Shown one piece after another: positions 41,139 through 53,053 of a DNA stretch of 64,000 bases. Every line of letters starts with the position of its first letter. Within the stretch, counting starts at the first letter, position 1. The notes under the pieces were generated by a model, which was not told the origin of the DNA, did no database searches, and worked only from the letters and a program-made list of their open reading frames with translations. The stretch comes from JAVDCA01 sp035293985 (GTDB lineage: Bacteria; Pseudomonadota; Alphaproteobacteria; Rhizobiales; Xanthobacteraceae), in the NCBI GenBank assembly GCA_035293985.1, contig DATGLS010000025.1, forward strand, positions 1 through 64,000, read 5' to 3'. Both the position numbers and the translations under genes were made by a program.

Positions 41139-41842
41139 TAAGGCTTCCCCCGCACGCACCCGGCATGCGTATCGGCTTGTTCGGCGGCACCTTCGACCCG
41201 CCGCACCGGGCTCATCTCGCCGCGACCCTGCTGGCGCTCAAGCGCCTGCATCTCGATCGGGTTTGGTGGCTGGTCACGCCTGGCAACCCGCTCAAGGACA
41301 CCCGCGGGCTCGCGCCGCTCGCCGAGCGCATGGCGGCCGCGCGCACGCTGACGCGGCATCCGCGCATCGAGATCACCGGCTTCGAGGCCGATCTCGGCGT
41401 GCGCTACAGCTACGAGACGATCGCCTACCTCGTGGCGCACTGCCCGGGCGTGCGCTTCGTCTGGATCATGGGCGCCGACAACCTGCGCAGCTTTCATCGT
41501 TGGCAGAAATGGCGCGAGATCACCCGCCTCGTGCCGATCGCGGTGATCGATCGCCTGGGGCCGAGCCTGTATTCCGCCTCCGGCATCGCCGGCCAGGCGC
41601 TGGCGAACGTGCGTATTCCGGAATCCGCCGCGGCCATGATCGCCGATCGCCGCCCACCCGCCTGGGTCTTCCTGCACGGGCTCAAGTCGCCGCTGTCGTC
41701 GACGGCGTTGCGCGCCGTGCGCGGCAACAGTCACAAAAGTGCAGTCGAAGCCGACGAGACTCCGAGCGTAGCAGCGCCGCCATCCGCGCCCTCCACGAGC
41801 GGCGAGCTGGTGCGCGCCGATCCGACCTCATCCGGCGCTTGA
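41135..41842 (+). CDS. nadD: Nicotinate-nucleotide adenylyltransferase NadD
   Basis: Makes nicotinate adenine dinucleotide from NaMN and ATP. The nucleotidyltransferase motif GGTFDPPHRAH lies at residues 17-27, and the late SSTALR (ISSTxIR-like) motif near 195. The GTG at 41135 overlaps the proA stop and adds 10 residues before MRIGLFGG. The ATG at 41165 is the alternative. The C-terminal 35 residues are low-complexity and not needed for the fold. Confidence 0.92.
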   Translation: MIRLPPHAPGMRIGLFGGTFDPPHRAHLAATLLALKRLHLDRVWWLVTPGNPLKDTRGLAPLAERMAAARTLTRHPRIEITGFEADLGVRYSYETIAYLVAHCPGVRFVWIMGADNLRSFHRWQKWREITRLVPIAVIDRLGPSLYSASGIAGQALANVRIPESAAAMIADRRPPAWVFLHGLKSPLSSTALRAVRGNSHKSAVEADETPSVAAPPSAPSTSGELVRADPTSSGA

Positions 41843-41914
41843 GGCCGAGCGGGCCGGAAGGGAACTCGAAAATGGTTGATTCCGTTAACCGCTCGCACAT
41901 ATCTTAAGAGTCGG

Positions 41915-41935
41915 CCCCGGGCAGGGTGCCCGGGG
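41915..41935 (+). other. GC-rich hairpin in the rsfS leader
   Basis: Perfect 8-bp stem CCCCGGGC/GCCCGGGG with an AGGGT loop, not followed by a T-run. It lies 16 bp before the strong Shine-Dalgarno of rsfS. A role as terminator, RNase stop or leader element cannot be decided from sequence. Confidence 0.5.
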
Positions 41936-42020
41936 TCTGGCAAACCGAAAGGAAGGACCCCTGTCCACACCTGCCATCTCCCGGGCCGGCGTACGTCGTA
42001 GGCCCACACCCGTCTCTCAG

Positions 42021-42371
42021 GTGCAAATCGATACCGAGGAGACGCTCCGCCTCGTCCTCGCGCGCCTCGACGATATGAAGGCCGAGGACACCACCACCAT
42101 CGACCTGCGTGGCAAATCCGCAATCGCTGACTTCATGGTCGTGACCTCCGGCAGGTCCAACCGCCATGTCGGCTCGGTCGCGGATCGCGTGCTCGAAGAC
42201 CTGCACAAGGCGGGCAACCGCCACGTCCGGGTCGAGGGCGTGCCGCTGTGCGACTGGGTGCTGATCGACGCGGGCGACGTCATCGTCCACGTCTTTCGCC
42301 CCGAGGCCCGCGCCTTCTACAATCTGGAAAAGATGTGGACGGGCGGCGCCGGAGCAAAGCGCGCGAGCTGA
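42021..42371 (+). CDS. rsfS: Ribosomal silencing factor RsfS
   Basis: A protein of at least 116 residues that binds L14 on the 50S subunit and blocks subunit joining. Conserved parts are DDMKAEDTTTIDLRGKSAIADFMVVTSG and the late HVFRPEARAFYNLEKMW. GTG 42021 has no good Shine-Dalgarno. A strong one (GGAAGGA, 41951-41957) precedes an in-frame CTG at 41961, which would add 20 residues. The nadD-rsfS-rlmH order is typical. Confidence 0.92.
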   Translation: MQIDTEETLRLVLARLDDMKAEDTTTIDLRGKSAIADFMVVTSGRSNRHVGSVADRVLEDLHKAGNRHVRVEGVPLCDWVLIDAGDVIVHVFRPEARAFYNLEKMWTGGAGAKRAS

Positions 42372-42461
42372 CGCGGATCCGTTGGTTCTGTCCGCCAAGC
42401 CGCGCATTTTCTGCGGCGGGCAGTTATAAGCGTCGCTGAACATGCGGCGCCGAGGACCATC

Positions 42462-42944
42462 ATGCGGCTGATCGTGGCCGCCATCGGCCGGCTCAAGGCC
42501 GGGCCGGAGCGCGAGCTCGCCGAACGCTACCGCGACCGGGCCGCGAAGGTGGGCCGCGCGGTCGGATTGCGCGACGTCGAGATCGTCGAGATCCGCGAAA
42601 GCCGCGCCCAGGAGACCGCCAAGCGGGTGCTGGAGGAATCGATCGCACTCGCCAATCTCATTCCGGAGCGCGCCCTCGTTGTGGCGCTGGATGCCAAGGG
42701 CGAAAACCTCGACAGCAGTTCCCTGACGGCATCGTTGCGCGGCTGGCGCGATGCCGGCCGTCCCGCCGCGATCTTCTGCATCGGCGGCGCCGACGGGCTG
42801 GGCGAGGAGATCAAGCAGCGCGCCGACCTCACGCTCGCCTTTGGGACCGTGACCTGGCCGCATCAGCTCGTCCGCATCATGCTGCTCGAGCAGCTGTACC
42901 GAGCGGTGACGATCCTTGCTGGCCATCCTTATCATCGCTCGTGA
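42462..42944 (+). CDS. rlmH: 23S rRNA pseudouridine1915 N3-methyltransferase RlmH
   Basis: A 160-residue SPOUT methyltransferase. It has LVVALDAKGENLDSSSLT, the glycine loop FCIGGADGLGEEI and the trefoil-knot end TWPHQLVRIMLLEQLYRAVTIL. It methylates the universally conserved pseudouridine of helix 69. Full length for the family. Confidence 0.97.
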   Translation: MRLIVAAIGRLKAGPERELAERYRDRAAKVGRAVGLRDVEIVEIRESRAQETAKRVLEESIALANLIPERALVVALDAKGENLDSSSLTASLRGWRDAGRPAAIFCIGGADGLGEEIKQRADLTLAFGTVTWPHQLVRIMLLEQLYRAVTILAGHPYHRS

Positions 42945-43034
42945 AGCGCGCAGGGCACGCGGCGTGATATGACGGCAGGAGACGCGAATCCGCCCGATTC
43001 GGCGGCTTTATCGCGTTGAAGGACACGCGCGAGG

Positions 43035-44420
43035 ATGAGCGCGAGAACCCGACCTGTTCGTTTGCTGCCCATGATCGTCGCCACCCTCCCGTCTGCTCGC
43101 GCGCGCGTTCTCGCGGTGATTTCCGTCGTGGCGCTCGCGGTCGGCGCCGCACCCGCACAGACGCCGACGCCCAAGCCGTCCACGCAGCCATCGGCGCCTC
43201 CCGTCACCCTCGACGAGGTGCACCAGCACGACCAGGAGCTCGACACGGTCCGTGCCGAGCAGAAGAAGGTCCTCGACAGCCAGAAGAAGCTGCGCGACGA
43301 GATCGACGCGCTCAGCGCGGATCGTGCCAAGCTCAACCAGGCGCTGATCGATTCCGCGGCCAGCATCCGCGCCGACGAGGAGAAGATCGCCGCCGCCGAG
43401 CAGCGCCTGCAGCAGCTCACCGGCGACGAGGCTGCCATCCGCAAGTCCCTCGACAGCCAGCGCGCCGTCATCGTCGAGGTGCTGGCCGCGCTCCAGCGCA
43501 TGGGCCGGCGTCCGCCGCCCGCCATGCTGGTCAAGCCGGAGGATGCGCTCGAATCGCTGCGCGCCGCCATGCTGCTCGGTGCCGTGGTGCCGGAAATGCG
43601 CAGCGAGGCCGAATCGCTGACGGCGCAGTTGACCGACCTCGTGCACGTGCGCGCCGACGCGGCTTATCAGCGCGACGCTCTCGGCCGCAGCCTCGCGACG
43701 CTGTCGGATCAGAAGAACCGCATGACCTTGCTGATCGAGGAGCGGCAAAAGCGGCAGGCCGAGGCGCAAAAGCTGCTCGACAGCGAGCAGCAGCACGCCG
43801 TCGACCTCGCGCGCAAGGCCGACAGTCTCAAGGACCTGATCGCCAAGCTCGAGCTGCGCCTGCCCAACAACGACCGCACCGCGCGTGCCACGCAGGAGGA
43901 CCACGCGCTCGGCGACACGCGCTCGGATCTGACCGCGCTCAAGGATCCGGGCCGGCTGGAACCCGCGATTGCATTCGCGTCGGCCAAAGGGATGCTGCCG
44001 ATCCCGGTGAACGGGGTGAAATCGCGCGATTTCGGCAGCTCGGACGGCCATGGCGGTACCGAGAAGGGGATTTCGATCGTCACCCGGCCCGGCGCCCAAG
44101 TTACGTCACCGTGTGATGGCTGGGTCGTTTACGCGGCGCCCTACCGTTCCTATGGCAAACTCTTGATCCTCAATGCGGGCGGCGGATATCATGTGGTTCT
44201 GGCGGGCATGGAACGAATCTCGGTCGATATCGGCCAGTTCGTATTGACCGGGGAGCCGGTGGCGGCCATGGGAAGCGGCGCGGAAGTTGCTTCCTCGATG
44301 CTGACCGGGACGGCGGGCACGCGCCAACCGGTCCTCTATATCGAGTTCCGGAAGGACGGGACCCCCGTCGATCCGACCCCGTGGTGGGCGACATCGGACA
44401 GCGCAAAGGTTCGCGGATGA
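43035..44420 (+). CDS. EnvC-like murein hydrolase activator (degenerate LytM domain)
   Basis: A protein of up to 461 residues. An N-terminal signal (about 27-41) is followed by long coiled coils (about 60-140 and 200-275, rich in Lys/Glu/Gln heptads) and a C-terminal LytM/M23 domain (about 320-450). The zinc-binding His and Asp of active M23 enzymes appear absent (GHGGTEKGISIV and GGGYHVVLAGM), as in EnvC. It should activate amidases during division. ATG 43071 is an alternative start. It overlaps ctpA as ATGA. Confidence 0.88.
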   Translation: MSARTRPVRLLPMIVATLPSARARVLAVISVVALAVGAAPAQTPTPKPSTQPSAPPVTLDEVHQHDQELDTVRAEQKKVLDSQKKLRDEIDALSADRAKLNQALIDSAASIRADEEKIAAAEQRLQQLTGDEAAIRKSLDSQRAVIVEVLAALQRMGRRPPPAMLVKPEDALESLRAAMLLGAVVPEMRSEAESLTAQLTDLVHVRADAAYQRDALGRSLATLSDQKNRMTLLIEERQKRQAEAQKLLDSEQQHAVDLARKADSLKDLIAKLELRLPNNDRTARATQEDHALGDTRSDLTALKDPGRLEPAIAFASAKGMLPIPVNGVKSRDFGSSDGHGGTEKGISIVTRPGAQVTSPCDGWVVYAAPYRSYGKLLILNAGGGYHVVLAGMERISVDIGQFVLTGEPVAAMGSGAEVASSMLTGTAGTRQPVLYIEFRKDGTPVDPTPWWATSDSAKVRG

Positions 44421-45763
44421 TGCGGAAGGCCTTCCTGCTTCTTCTCGGTGGCGCGGCGGGGGCCGCCCTGACGCTGCTGGTCACCCAGACCCCGCTGACC
44501 GCGCTCGGCACGAGCGCTCGCGCCGACGCCGCGGCCGATACCTACCGCGAGATCAACCTGTTCGGCGACATCTTCGAGCGCGTGCGCGCGCACTATGTCG
44601 ACAAGCCCAACGATTCCAAGCTGATCGAGTCGGCGATCAACGGCATGATCAGCGGGCTCGATCCGCATTCGAGCTACATGGACGCCAAGGCCTACCGCGA
44701 CATGCAGGTGCAGACGCGCGGCGAGTTCGGCGGCCTCGGCATCGAGGTCACGCAGGAGGACGGCGCCGTCAAGGTGGTCGCTCCGATCGACGACACGCCG
44801 GCGGCGCGCGCCGGCATTCTCGCCGGCGACGTCATCACCCATCTCGACGGCGAGCCGATCCAGGGGATGACGCTGAACCAGGCGGTCGACAGGATGCGCG
44901 GCGCCGTCAACACCAAGATCACGCTGCGCATCACCCGCAAGGGCGTCGACAAACCGCTCGACGTGACGCTCACGCGCGACGTCATCCGGGTGAAATCGGT
45001 GCGCTCGGAGGTGCAGGGCGGCGACGTCGGCTACATCCGCATCTCCTCGTTCAACGAGCAGACGACCGACGGCCTGAAGAAGGCGATCGACGACATCACG
45101 GCGCAGATCCCGCCCGCCAAGCTCAAGGGCTACATCCTCGATCTGCGCAACAATCCGGGCGGCCTGCTCGACCAGGCGATCTCGGTCTGCGATACCTTTC
45201 TCGAGAAGGGCGAGATCGTCTCGACGCGCGGCCGCGACGACGAGGAAACCCAGCGCTTCGACGCCCATGCGGGCGACCTCATCAACGGCAAGCCGCTCAT
45301 CGTGCTGATCAACGGCGGCTCGGCCTCGGCCTCGGAGATCGTCGCCGGCGCCCTGCAGGACCAGAAGCGCGCCACCATTCTCGGCACCCGCTCGTTCGGC
45401 AAGGGCTCGGTCCAGACGATCATCCCGCTCGGCTCCGGCAACGGCGCGCTGCGGCTGACGACGGCACGCTATTTCACGCCGTCCGGCCACTCGATCCAGG
45501 CGCTCGGCATCAGGCCCGATATCGAGGTGCTGCAGGACATTCCGGACGACCTGAAGAAGAAAGTGAGCTCGACCGAGATCAAGGGCGAGTCGTCGCTGCA
45601 GAACCACCTGCGAGGCGAGGGCGAGGAGAAATCCGGTTCGCAATCCTACGTGCCGCCCAGTGAGAAGGACGACAAGGCGCTGCAGACGGCGCTGCAGCTC
45701 CTGCGCGGCATCAAGACCAATGCGGCGTTCCCGGCCAACCCGAACGCGCCGGTGCCGAACTGA
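44417..45763 (+). CDS. ctpA: C-terminal processing protease CtpA (S41 family)
   Basis: A 448-residue exported serine protease. The signal or anchor lies at about 5-38. A PDZ domain (about 100-190, with GGLGIEV) precedes the catalytic core GSASASE (301-307) and SFGKG with Lys329, the Ser/Lys dyad. It trims or degrades periplasmic proteins and in other bacteria controls cell-wall hydrolases. Overlap with the EnvC-like gene supports joint control of murein cleavage. A clear terminator follows. Confidence 0.95.
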   Translation: MMRKAFLLLLGGAAGAALTLLVTQTPLTALGTSARADAAADTYREINLFGDIFERVRAHYVDKPNDSKLIESAINGMISGLDPHSSYMDAKAYRDMQVQTRGEFGGLGIEVTQEDGAVKVVAPIDDTPAARAGILAGDVITHLDGEPIQGMTLNQAVDRMRGAVNTKITLRITRKGVDKPLDVTLTRDVIRVKSVRSEVQGGDVGYIRISSFNEQTTDGLKKAIDDITAQIPPAKLKGYILDLRNNPGGLLDQAISVCDTFLEKGEIVSTRGRDDEETQRFDAHAGDLINGKPLIVLINGGSASASEIVAGALQDQKRATILGTRSFGKGSVQTIIPLGSGNGALRLTTARYFTPSGHSIQALGIRPDIEVLQDIPDDLKKKVSSTEIKGESSLQNHLRGEGEEKSGSQSYVPPSEKDDKALQTALQLLRGIKTNAAFPANPNAPVPN

Positions 45764-45790
45764 GATTTGATCGGGTGCATCGAGCCATCG

Positions 45791-45820
45791 CGGGGCGGCC
45801 AAGTGCCGCCCCGTTCATTT
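45791..45820 (+). terminator. Rho-independent terminator after ctpA
   Basis: Perfect 9-bp stem CGGGGCGGC/GCCGCCCCG with a CAAGT loop, followed by TTCATTT. It lies 27 bp after the ctpA stop. Confidence 0.78.
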
Positions 45821-45922
45821 ACTGAGCGTTAACCATTGCCGCGCGACTAGCAGGAAGGGCGCTCCGCCGGGGGCGCCGGACCCTGTGCTAGACTCCCGCA
45901 ATGATTCGCGAGGCTTCGGGCC

Positions 45923-47152
45923 GTGGCAGATGACCTGAGCACGCCGCTCGGCCGACACAGGACGCGCAAAAGCTCGCGACTGCGCGCCCTGCTGCCGGTC
46001 GGAATCGCAGGATTGCTCGGCGCATGGCTGGCGGTGTTCGTCGTCTGGGCCGCCGTGGTCAACGATCCCAACGGCGGCGAGCCGATGGTGGTCGTGTCGA
46101 CCGGTCCGCGCGCGGGTCCGGCGGTGAAGAAACCCGATGCCAACACCGACCCGAAGGCCGAGCCCAAGGCCGAGCCCAAGGCCGACAACAAAGCCGATAC
46201 GAAGACCGACGAAAAACCGACGTCCCCGCAGCAGGCCGCCGTCGAGCCGCCCAAGGCGCCGCCCAACGGGATGCAGAGCGTCACCATCATCAATGGCTCG
46301 AGCGGCGACCGGCAGGAAGTCCTGGTGCCGGCGAACGGCGAGCACGGTGCGGTCATCGACTCGAAGCTGCTGGAGAAGACCCGACACGGCGAGGTCCCGC
46401 GCGTCTCGCTCGACGGCGCCCGCCCGCTCGTCGCCTATGCGCGGCCGGTCGCCACCACCGCCGCCAATGCCAACATGCCGCGCATCGCCATCGTCATCAG
46501 CGGCCTCGGCATCGGCTCGAAATCGACCCTTGACGCCATCAGCCTTCCCGGCCCGGTGACGCTCGCGTTCGCGCCTTACGGCAGCGACCTCCAGCGCGTC
46601 GCCGCGCACGCGCGCGCGCAAGGACACGAGCTGCTGCTGCAATTGCCGATGGAGCCGTTCGACTATCCGGACAACGATCCCGGCCCGCAGACGCTGCTCA
46701 CCTCGCTCGCGCCCGAGCAGAACCTCGACCGGGTGCACTGGATGATGAGCCGGTTCCAGGGCTATGTCGGAGTCGCGAACTACATGGGCTCGCGCTTCAC
46801 GGCGAGCGACGCCGCGTTCGCGCCGGTGCTGCGCGAGGTGGCCCAGCGCGGGCTGATGTACCTCGACGACGGCACCTCGCCGCGCAGCCTCGCGGGCCAG
46901 ATCGCCGGCGCCAACAACCTGCCCTTCGTCAAGGCGGGCGTCGTCATCGACGCCGTTCCGACCCCGAACGAGATCGATCGCGAGCTGGCCAAGCTCGAGA
47001 GCCTGGCGCGCGACGGCGGAGTCGCGGTCGGTGTCGCCACCGCGCTGCCGGTCTCGCTCGCCCACATCGCCAAATGGGCGAAGAGCGCCGAGTCGCGCGG
47101 CTTCCTGCTGGTGCCGATCAGCGCCGCGGTGGCCAAGCCGAAGCAGGGCTGA
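45923..47152 (+). CDS. Divergent polysaccharide deacetylase family protein
   Basis: A 409-residue protein of the DUF610/YibQ group. A basic N-terminus and one membrane helix (about 25-47) anchor it. A low-complexity linker with PKAEPKAEPKAD repeats (about 73-90) follows. The deacetylase-like NodB fold starts near 186 (IAIVISGLGIGSKSTLDAI) and contains LLLQLPMEP, NYMGSRFTA and YLDDGTSP. It starts at GTG 45923. In many alphaproteobacteria it follows ctpA, suggesting a cell-envelope role. Confidence 0.87.
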   Translation: MADDLSTPLGRHRTRKSSRLRALLPVGIAGLLGAWLAVFVVWAAVVNDPNGGEPMVVVSTGPRAGPAVKKPDANTDPKAEPKAEPKADNKADTKTDEKPTSPQQAAVEPPKAPPNGMQSVTIINGSSGDRQEVLVPANGEHGAVIDSKLLEKTRHGEVPRVSLDGARPLVAYARPVATTAANANMPRIAIVISGLGIGSKSTLDAISLPGPVTLAFAPYGSDLQRVAAHARAQGHELLLQLPMEPFDYPDNDPGPQTLLTSLAPEQNLDRVHWMMSRFQGYVGVANYMGSRFTASDAAFAPVLREVAQRGLMYLDDGTSPRSLAGQIAGANNLPFVKAGVVIDAVPTPNEIDRELAKLESLARDGGVAVGVATALPVSLAHIAKWAKSAESRGFLLVPISAAVAKPKQG

Positions 47153-47213
47153 AGGCGCTCGATTCCAGTCAGAGCCGGCGCTATGCATGCGGCCTGTCCG
47201 CGACGGAGCCGCC

Positions 47214-47717
47214 ATGACGAGATTCGAAGATCTCCCCTATCGCCCGTGCGTCGGCACCATGGTGCTCAATCGCGCCGGGCACGTCTTCATCGGCCGCCGC
47301 ACCAGCGGTCCGGAGCACATCGACATGGTGCACGCCTGGCAGATGCCGCAGGGCGGCATCGATCCTGGCGAGGATCCGTGGCCGGCGGCGCAGCGGGAGC
47401 TTTACGAGGAGACCTCCATCCGCTCGGTCGAGCGGCTCGGCGAGATCGCCGATTGGCTCGCGTACGACATTCCGCGCGAGCTGGTCGGGCAGGCATGGAA
47501 CGGCAAGTACCGCGGCCAGACGCAAAAATGGTACGCGCTGCGCTTCATTGGCGATGATCGCGAGATCGACATCGCGACGCCGGGGGGCGGCGCGCACAAG
47601 CCGGAATTCGTCGAATGGCGCTGGGAGCCGATGCGCAACCTGCCCGCGCTGGTCGTCCCGTTCAAGCGCGCGACCTACGAGCGGATCGTGAAGGAATTCG
47701 CCAGGTTCGCGGGGTGA
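47214..47717 (+). CDS. rppH: RNA pyrophosphohydrolase RppH
   Basis: A 167-residue Nudix hydrolase. The Nudix box runs from GGIDPGEDPW to RELYEETSI (48-70, with Arg61, Glu62, Glu65, Glu66). The WQMPQGGID element is the form seen in RppH/IalA. It removes pyrophosphate from mRNA 5' ends or cleaves dinucleoside polyphosphates. ATG 47214 starts the canonical domain. Confidence 0.94.
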   Translation: MTRFEDLPYRPCVGTMVLNRAGHVFIGRRTSGPEHIDMVHAWQMPQGGIDPGEDPWPAAQRELYEETSIRSVERLGEIADWLAYDIPRELVGQAWNGKYRGQTQKWYALRFIGDDREIDIATPGGGAHKPEFVEWRWEPMRNLPALVVPFKRATYERIVKEFARFAG

Positions 47718-47740
47718 CTGCCCCGCACGCCGTCATGGCA

Positions 47741-47812
47741 ATCGCGAATGGCGAATAGGGAGTAGCGAATGGGCCACCTTCTACTCGCAATTCCCAATTC
47801 GCTATTCGCCTA
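47741..47812. repeat. GCGAATAG-type intergenic inverted repeat
   Basis: Second copy of the family at 14350-14412: GGCGAATAGGGAGTAGCGAA on one side and CTACTCGC...AATTCGCTATTCGCC on the other. It fills the convergent gap between rppH and atpC and may act as a bidirectional hairpin terminator. Confidence 0.75.
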
Positions 47813-47813
47813 A

Positions 47814-48245
47814 TCAGTGCGTGAGATCGCCCTGGAGGGTGCGGTCGAGCACCTTGTAGTGGTCGAGCTTCTCGATCGCGCGATCGAGCTGGGCGCGCTC
47901 GCTGTCGTCCTTGCGTTCCGCCTCGAGCTTGTCGCGCGCCTCCTCGAGCTCCTCGATGCGCCCCTGGATGAACTGGGGATCGGCCTCGTCGAACGGCCAG
48001 CTGACATCGGCCAGGATCGTCAGGCCCTCAGGCGACACTTCGGCGAAGCCGCCGAGCACCACGTAGCGCCTGGGTTGGCCGTCGCCGAACACCGTGATCA
48101 CGCCGGGCTTGAGCGTCGCGACGAGCGGTGCGTGGCCGGCGAGCACGCCGAAGTCGCCTTCGAGGCCGGGAACGTCGACCTGCTCGACCTCGCCCGCAAA
48201 GATCAGCTTCGCGGGCGACACGAGATCGAAGTGAAACGTGGCCAT
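47814..48245 (-). CDS. atpC: F1F0 ATP synthase subunit epsilon
   Basis: A 143-residue F1 central-stalk subunit. The N-terminal beta-sandwich (FHFDLVSPAKLIFAGEVEQV, then LEGDFGVLAGHAPLVATLKPG) and the C-terminal helical hairpin rich in Glu/Lys/Arg (EELEEARDKLEAERKDD) are both present. It is the last gene of the operon. A GCGAATAG repeat follows. Confidence 0.96.
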   Translation of the reverse strand: MATFHFDLVSPAKLIFAGEVEQVDVPGLEGDFGVLAGHAPLVATLKPGVITVFGDGQPRRYVVLGGFAEVSPEGLTILADVSWPFDEADPQFIQGRIEELEEARDKLEAERKDDSERAQLDRAIEKLDHYKVLDRTLQGDLTH

Positions 48246-48257
48246 GGATGTCCGCCC

Positions 48258-49694
<1,437 letters not shown>

Positions 49695-49727
49695 GTGGTC
49701 CTCTTCGATACTTGTATTCCCGGCGCC

Positions 49728-50603
49728 TTACAGCGCCTCGGCGCCCGAGATGATCTCGATCAATTCCTTGGTGATCATCGCCTGGCGCGTGCGGTTGTAG
49801 GTGAGGGTCTGCTTGCGGATCATTTCGCCGGCGTTGCGGGTCGCGTTGTCCATTGCGCTCATCCGCGCGCCCTGCTCCGACGCCGCATTCTCGAGCAGCG
49901 CGCGGAAGATCTGCGTCGCGACGTATTGCGGCAGCAGCTCGGCGAGGATCTCCTCCTCGTCCGGCTCGTAGTCGTAGGTCGCGCGCGCCTCGCCTTCCTT
50001 CTGCTCGGGCACGACAGCCGGGATGATCTGCTGCGCGGTCGGGATCTGCGCGATCACCGACTTGAACCGCGAGAAGAACAGCGTGCAGATGTCGAACTCG
50101 CCGGCGTCGAACAGCGCCAGGATCTTGGCGGCGACGCCCTGCGCGTGCTCGAAGCCGAGCTGGCGCACGCCGCGCAGCTCGACCGTCTCGACGATCTGCT
50201 TCTCGAACTGGCGCTTGAGCTGGTCATAGCCTTTGCGGCCGACGCAGAAGAGCTTGACCTGCTTGCCTTCGGCGAGCAGCGCGTTGGCGCGCTCGCGCGC
50301 GAGGCGCACGATCTGCGAGTTGAACGGGCCGCACAGGCCGCGCTCGGCGGTGCAGACGAGGAGAAGATGCGTCTGCGTCGCGCCGGTGCCGCGCAACAGG
50401 CGCGGGGCGGACTCGCTGCCGGCGACGGCGGCCGCGATGTTGCGCAGCACCTTGTCCATGTGCTCGGCGTAGGGCCGCGCCACCTCGGCGGCGGCCTGCG
50501 CGCGCCGCAGCTTCGAGGCCGCGACCATCTGCATGGCCTTGGTGATCTTCTGCGTCGCCTTGGTGGCGGCGATGCGCACGCGCATGTCCTTGAGGGAGGG
50601 CAT
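49728..50603 (-). CDS. atpG: F1F0 ATP synthase subunit gamma
   Basis: A 291-residue central shaft subunit. N-terminal coiled-coil half MRVRIAATKATQKITKAMQM and C-terminal RMSAMDNATRNAGEMI with the TLTYNRTRQAMITKELIEI end are conserved. An inverted repeat lies in the 122-bp gap between it and atpA. Confidence 0.97.
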   Translation of the reverse strand: MPSLKDMRVRIAATKATQKITKAMQMVAASKLRRAQAAAEVARPYAEHMDKVLRNIAAAVAGSESAPRLLRGTGATQTHLLLVCTAERGLCGPFNSQIVRLARERANALLAEGKQVKLFCVGRKGYDQLKRQFEKQIVETVELRGVRQLGFEHAQGVAAKILALFDAGEFDICTLFFSRFKSVIAQIPTAQQIIPAVVPEQKEGEARATYDYEPDEEEILAELLPQYVATQIFRALLENAASEQGARMSAMDNATRNAGEMIRKQTLTYNRTRQAMITKELIEIISGAEAL

Positions 50604-50639
50604 CTCTCAGTCGCTTCTCACCGCTCTCGTCTCTTCCTT

Positions 50640-50720
50640 CGTCATGCCCGGCCTTGTGCCGGGCACCCACGTCTTCCACACCGCAAGACGTGGATGGCCG
50701 GGTCAAGCCCGGCCATGACG
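50640..50720. repeat. CGTCATGCCCGGC/GCCGGGC intergenic inverted repeat inside the atp operon
   Basis: A strong imperfect palindrome: CGTCATGCCCGGCCTTG on one side and AAGCCCGGCCATGACG on the other, with inner CCACGTCTT/AAGACGTGG arms. It sits between atpA and atpG. A second copy lies at 58202-58282. Confidence 0.82.
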
Positions 50721-50725
50721 TCGCT

Positions 50726-52254
<1,529 letters not shown>

Positions 52255-52255
<1 letters not shown>

Positions 52256-52815
52256 CAGCCGACCTCTTTCATCGCATGCTTGATCGAGTTGAGTTTGGTC
52301 CGGAGCGACGAGTCGACCATGCGGCTGCCGAGCTTGACCACGAGCCCGCCGATGATCGCCGGGTCGACTTTGACGTCGAGCCCGACATGCTTGCCGGTCA
52401 CCGAGTTGAGTGCTTCTTGAATGGACGCGCGGTGCGCGTCGCTGAGCGTCTCGGCGACGGTGACCTGCGCGGTCACCTCGCCCTTGTGGCGCGCGACCAT
52501 CGCGCGATACGCCCTGACCATGTCGCGTACCGCGAACAGCCGGCGGTTCGCCGTCACCAGCCGGACGAAATTTGCCGCAATCCCGCCGATGCCGGCGCGA
52601 TCGAGGATCGGGGCGATCGCCTTTTCCTGCTCGTCGGCGCCGAACACCGGGCTGCGCACCAGGCGCTCGAGATCGGCGCTCTCTTCGACCAGCGCGTCGA
52701 AGCGGTCGAGATCGCTTTTGACGCTGTCGACCGCGTTGCTCTCGAGCGCGAGGTCGAACAATGCGGTCGCATAACGGCCCGCCATTCCGGAGATGATCGG
52801 CTCTGCGCCTGCCAC
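52255..52815 (-). CDS. atpH: F1F0 ATP synthase subunit delta
   Basis: A 186-residue peripheral stalk subunit. ISGMAGRYATALFDLALE at the N-terminus and VDPAIIGGLVVKLGSRMVDSSLRTKL at the C-terminus are diagnostic. First gene of the operon, starting with GTG 52815. No F0 gene is near, as usual in alphaproteobacteria where F0 is encoded elsewhere. Confidence 0.96.
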
Positions 52816-53053
52816 GATACGCCTGCTCTTAGGGGCTTGTTTCTCGCATGCTTGCGGGCGCGCGAGCGCGCCAGCAAGGCACTGGAATTCTTGGAGGAAT
52901 TCCGATCTCGGGGGGCGACGCGGAGTGCCCCGCGCCCCGCAAAAATCGCGCGTTTGCTAACATATACATAGGGGCGGTGCAACATTTGGCGGCCGACGCG
53001 GGCGCCCACCCTCCGAAGGTCTTATTCACCTTCTGGTCGTGCCGCGGACCAGC

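Noticed and set aside
52954..52982. Candidate atp promoter (TTGCAC with TAGCAA, minus strand)
   Set aside because: The -35 match is fair but the -10 matches only three of six bases. It was not strong enough to report as a feature.
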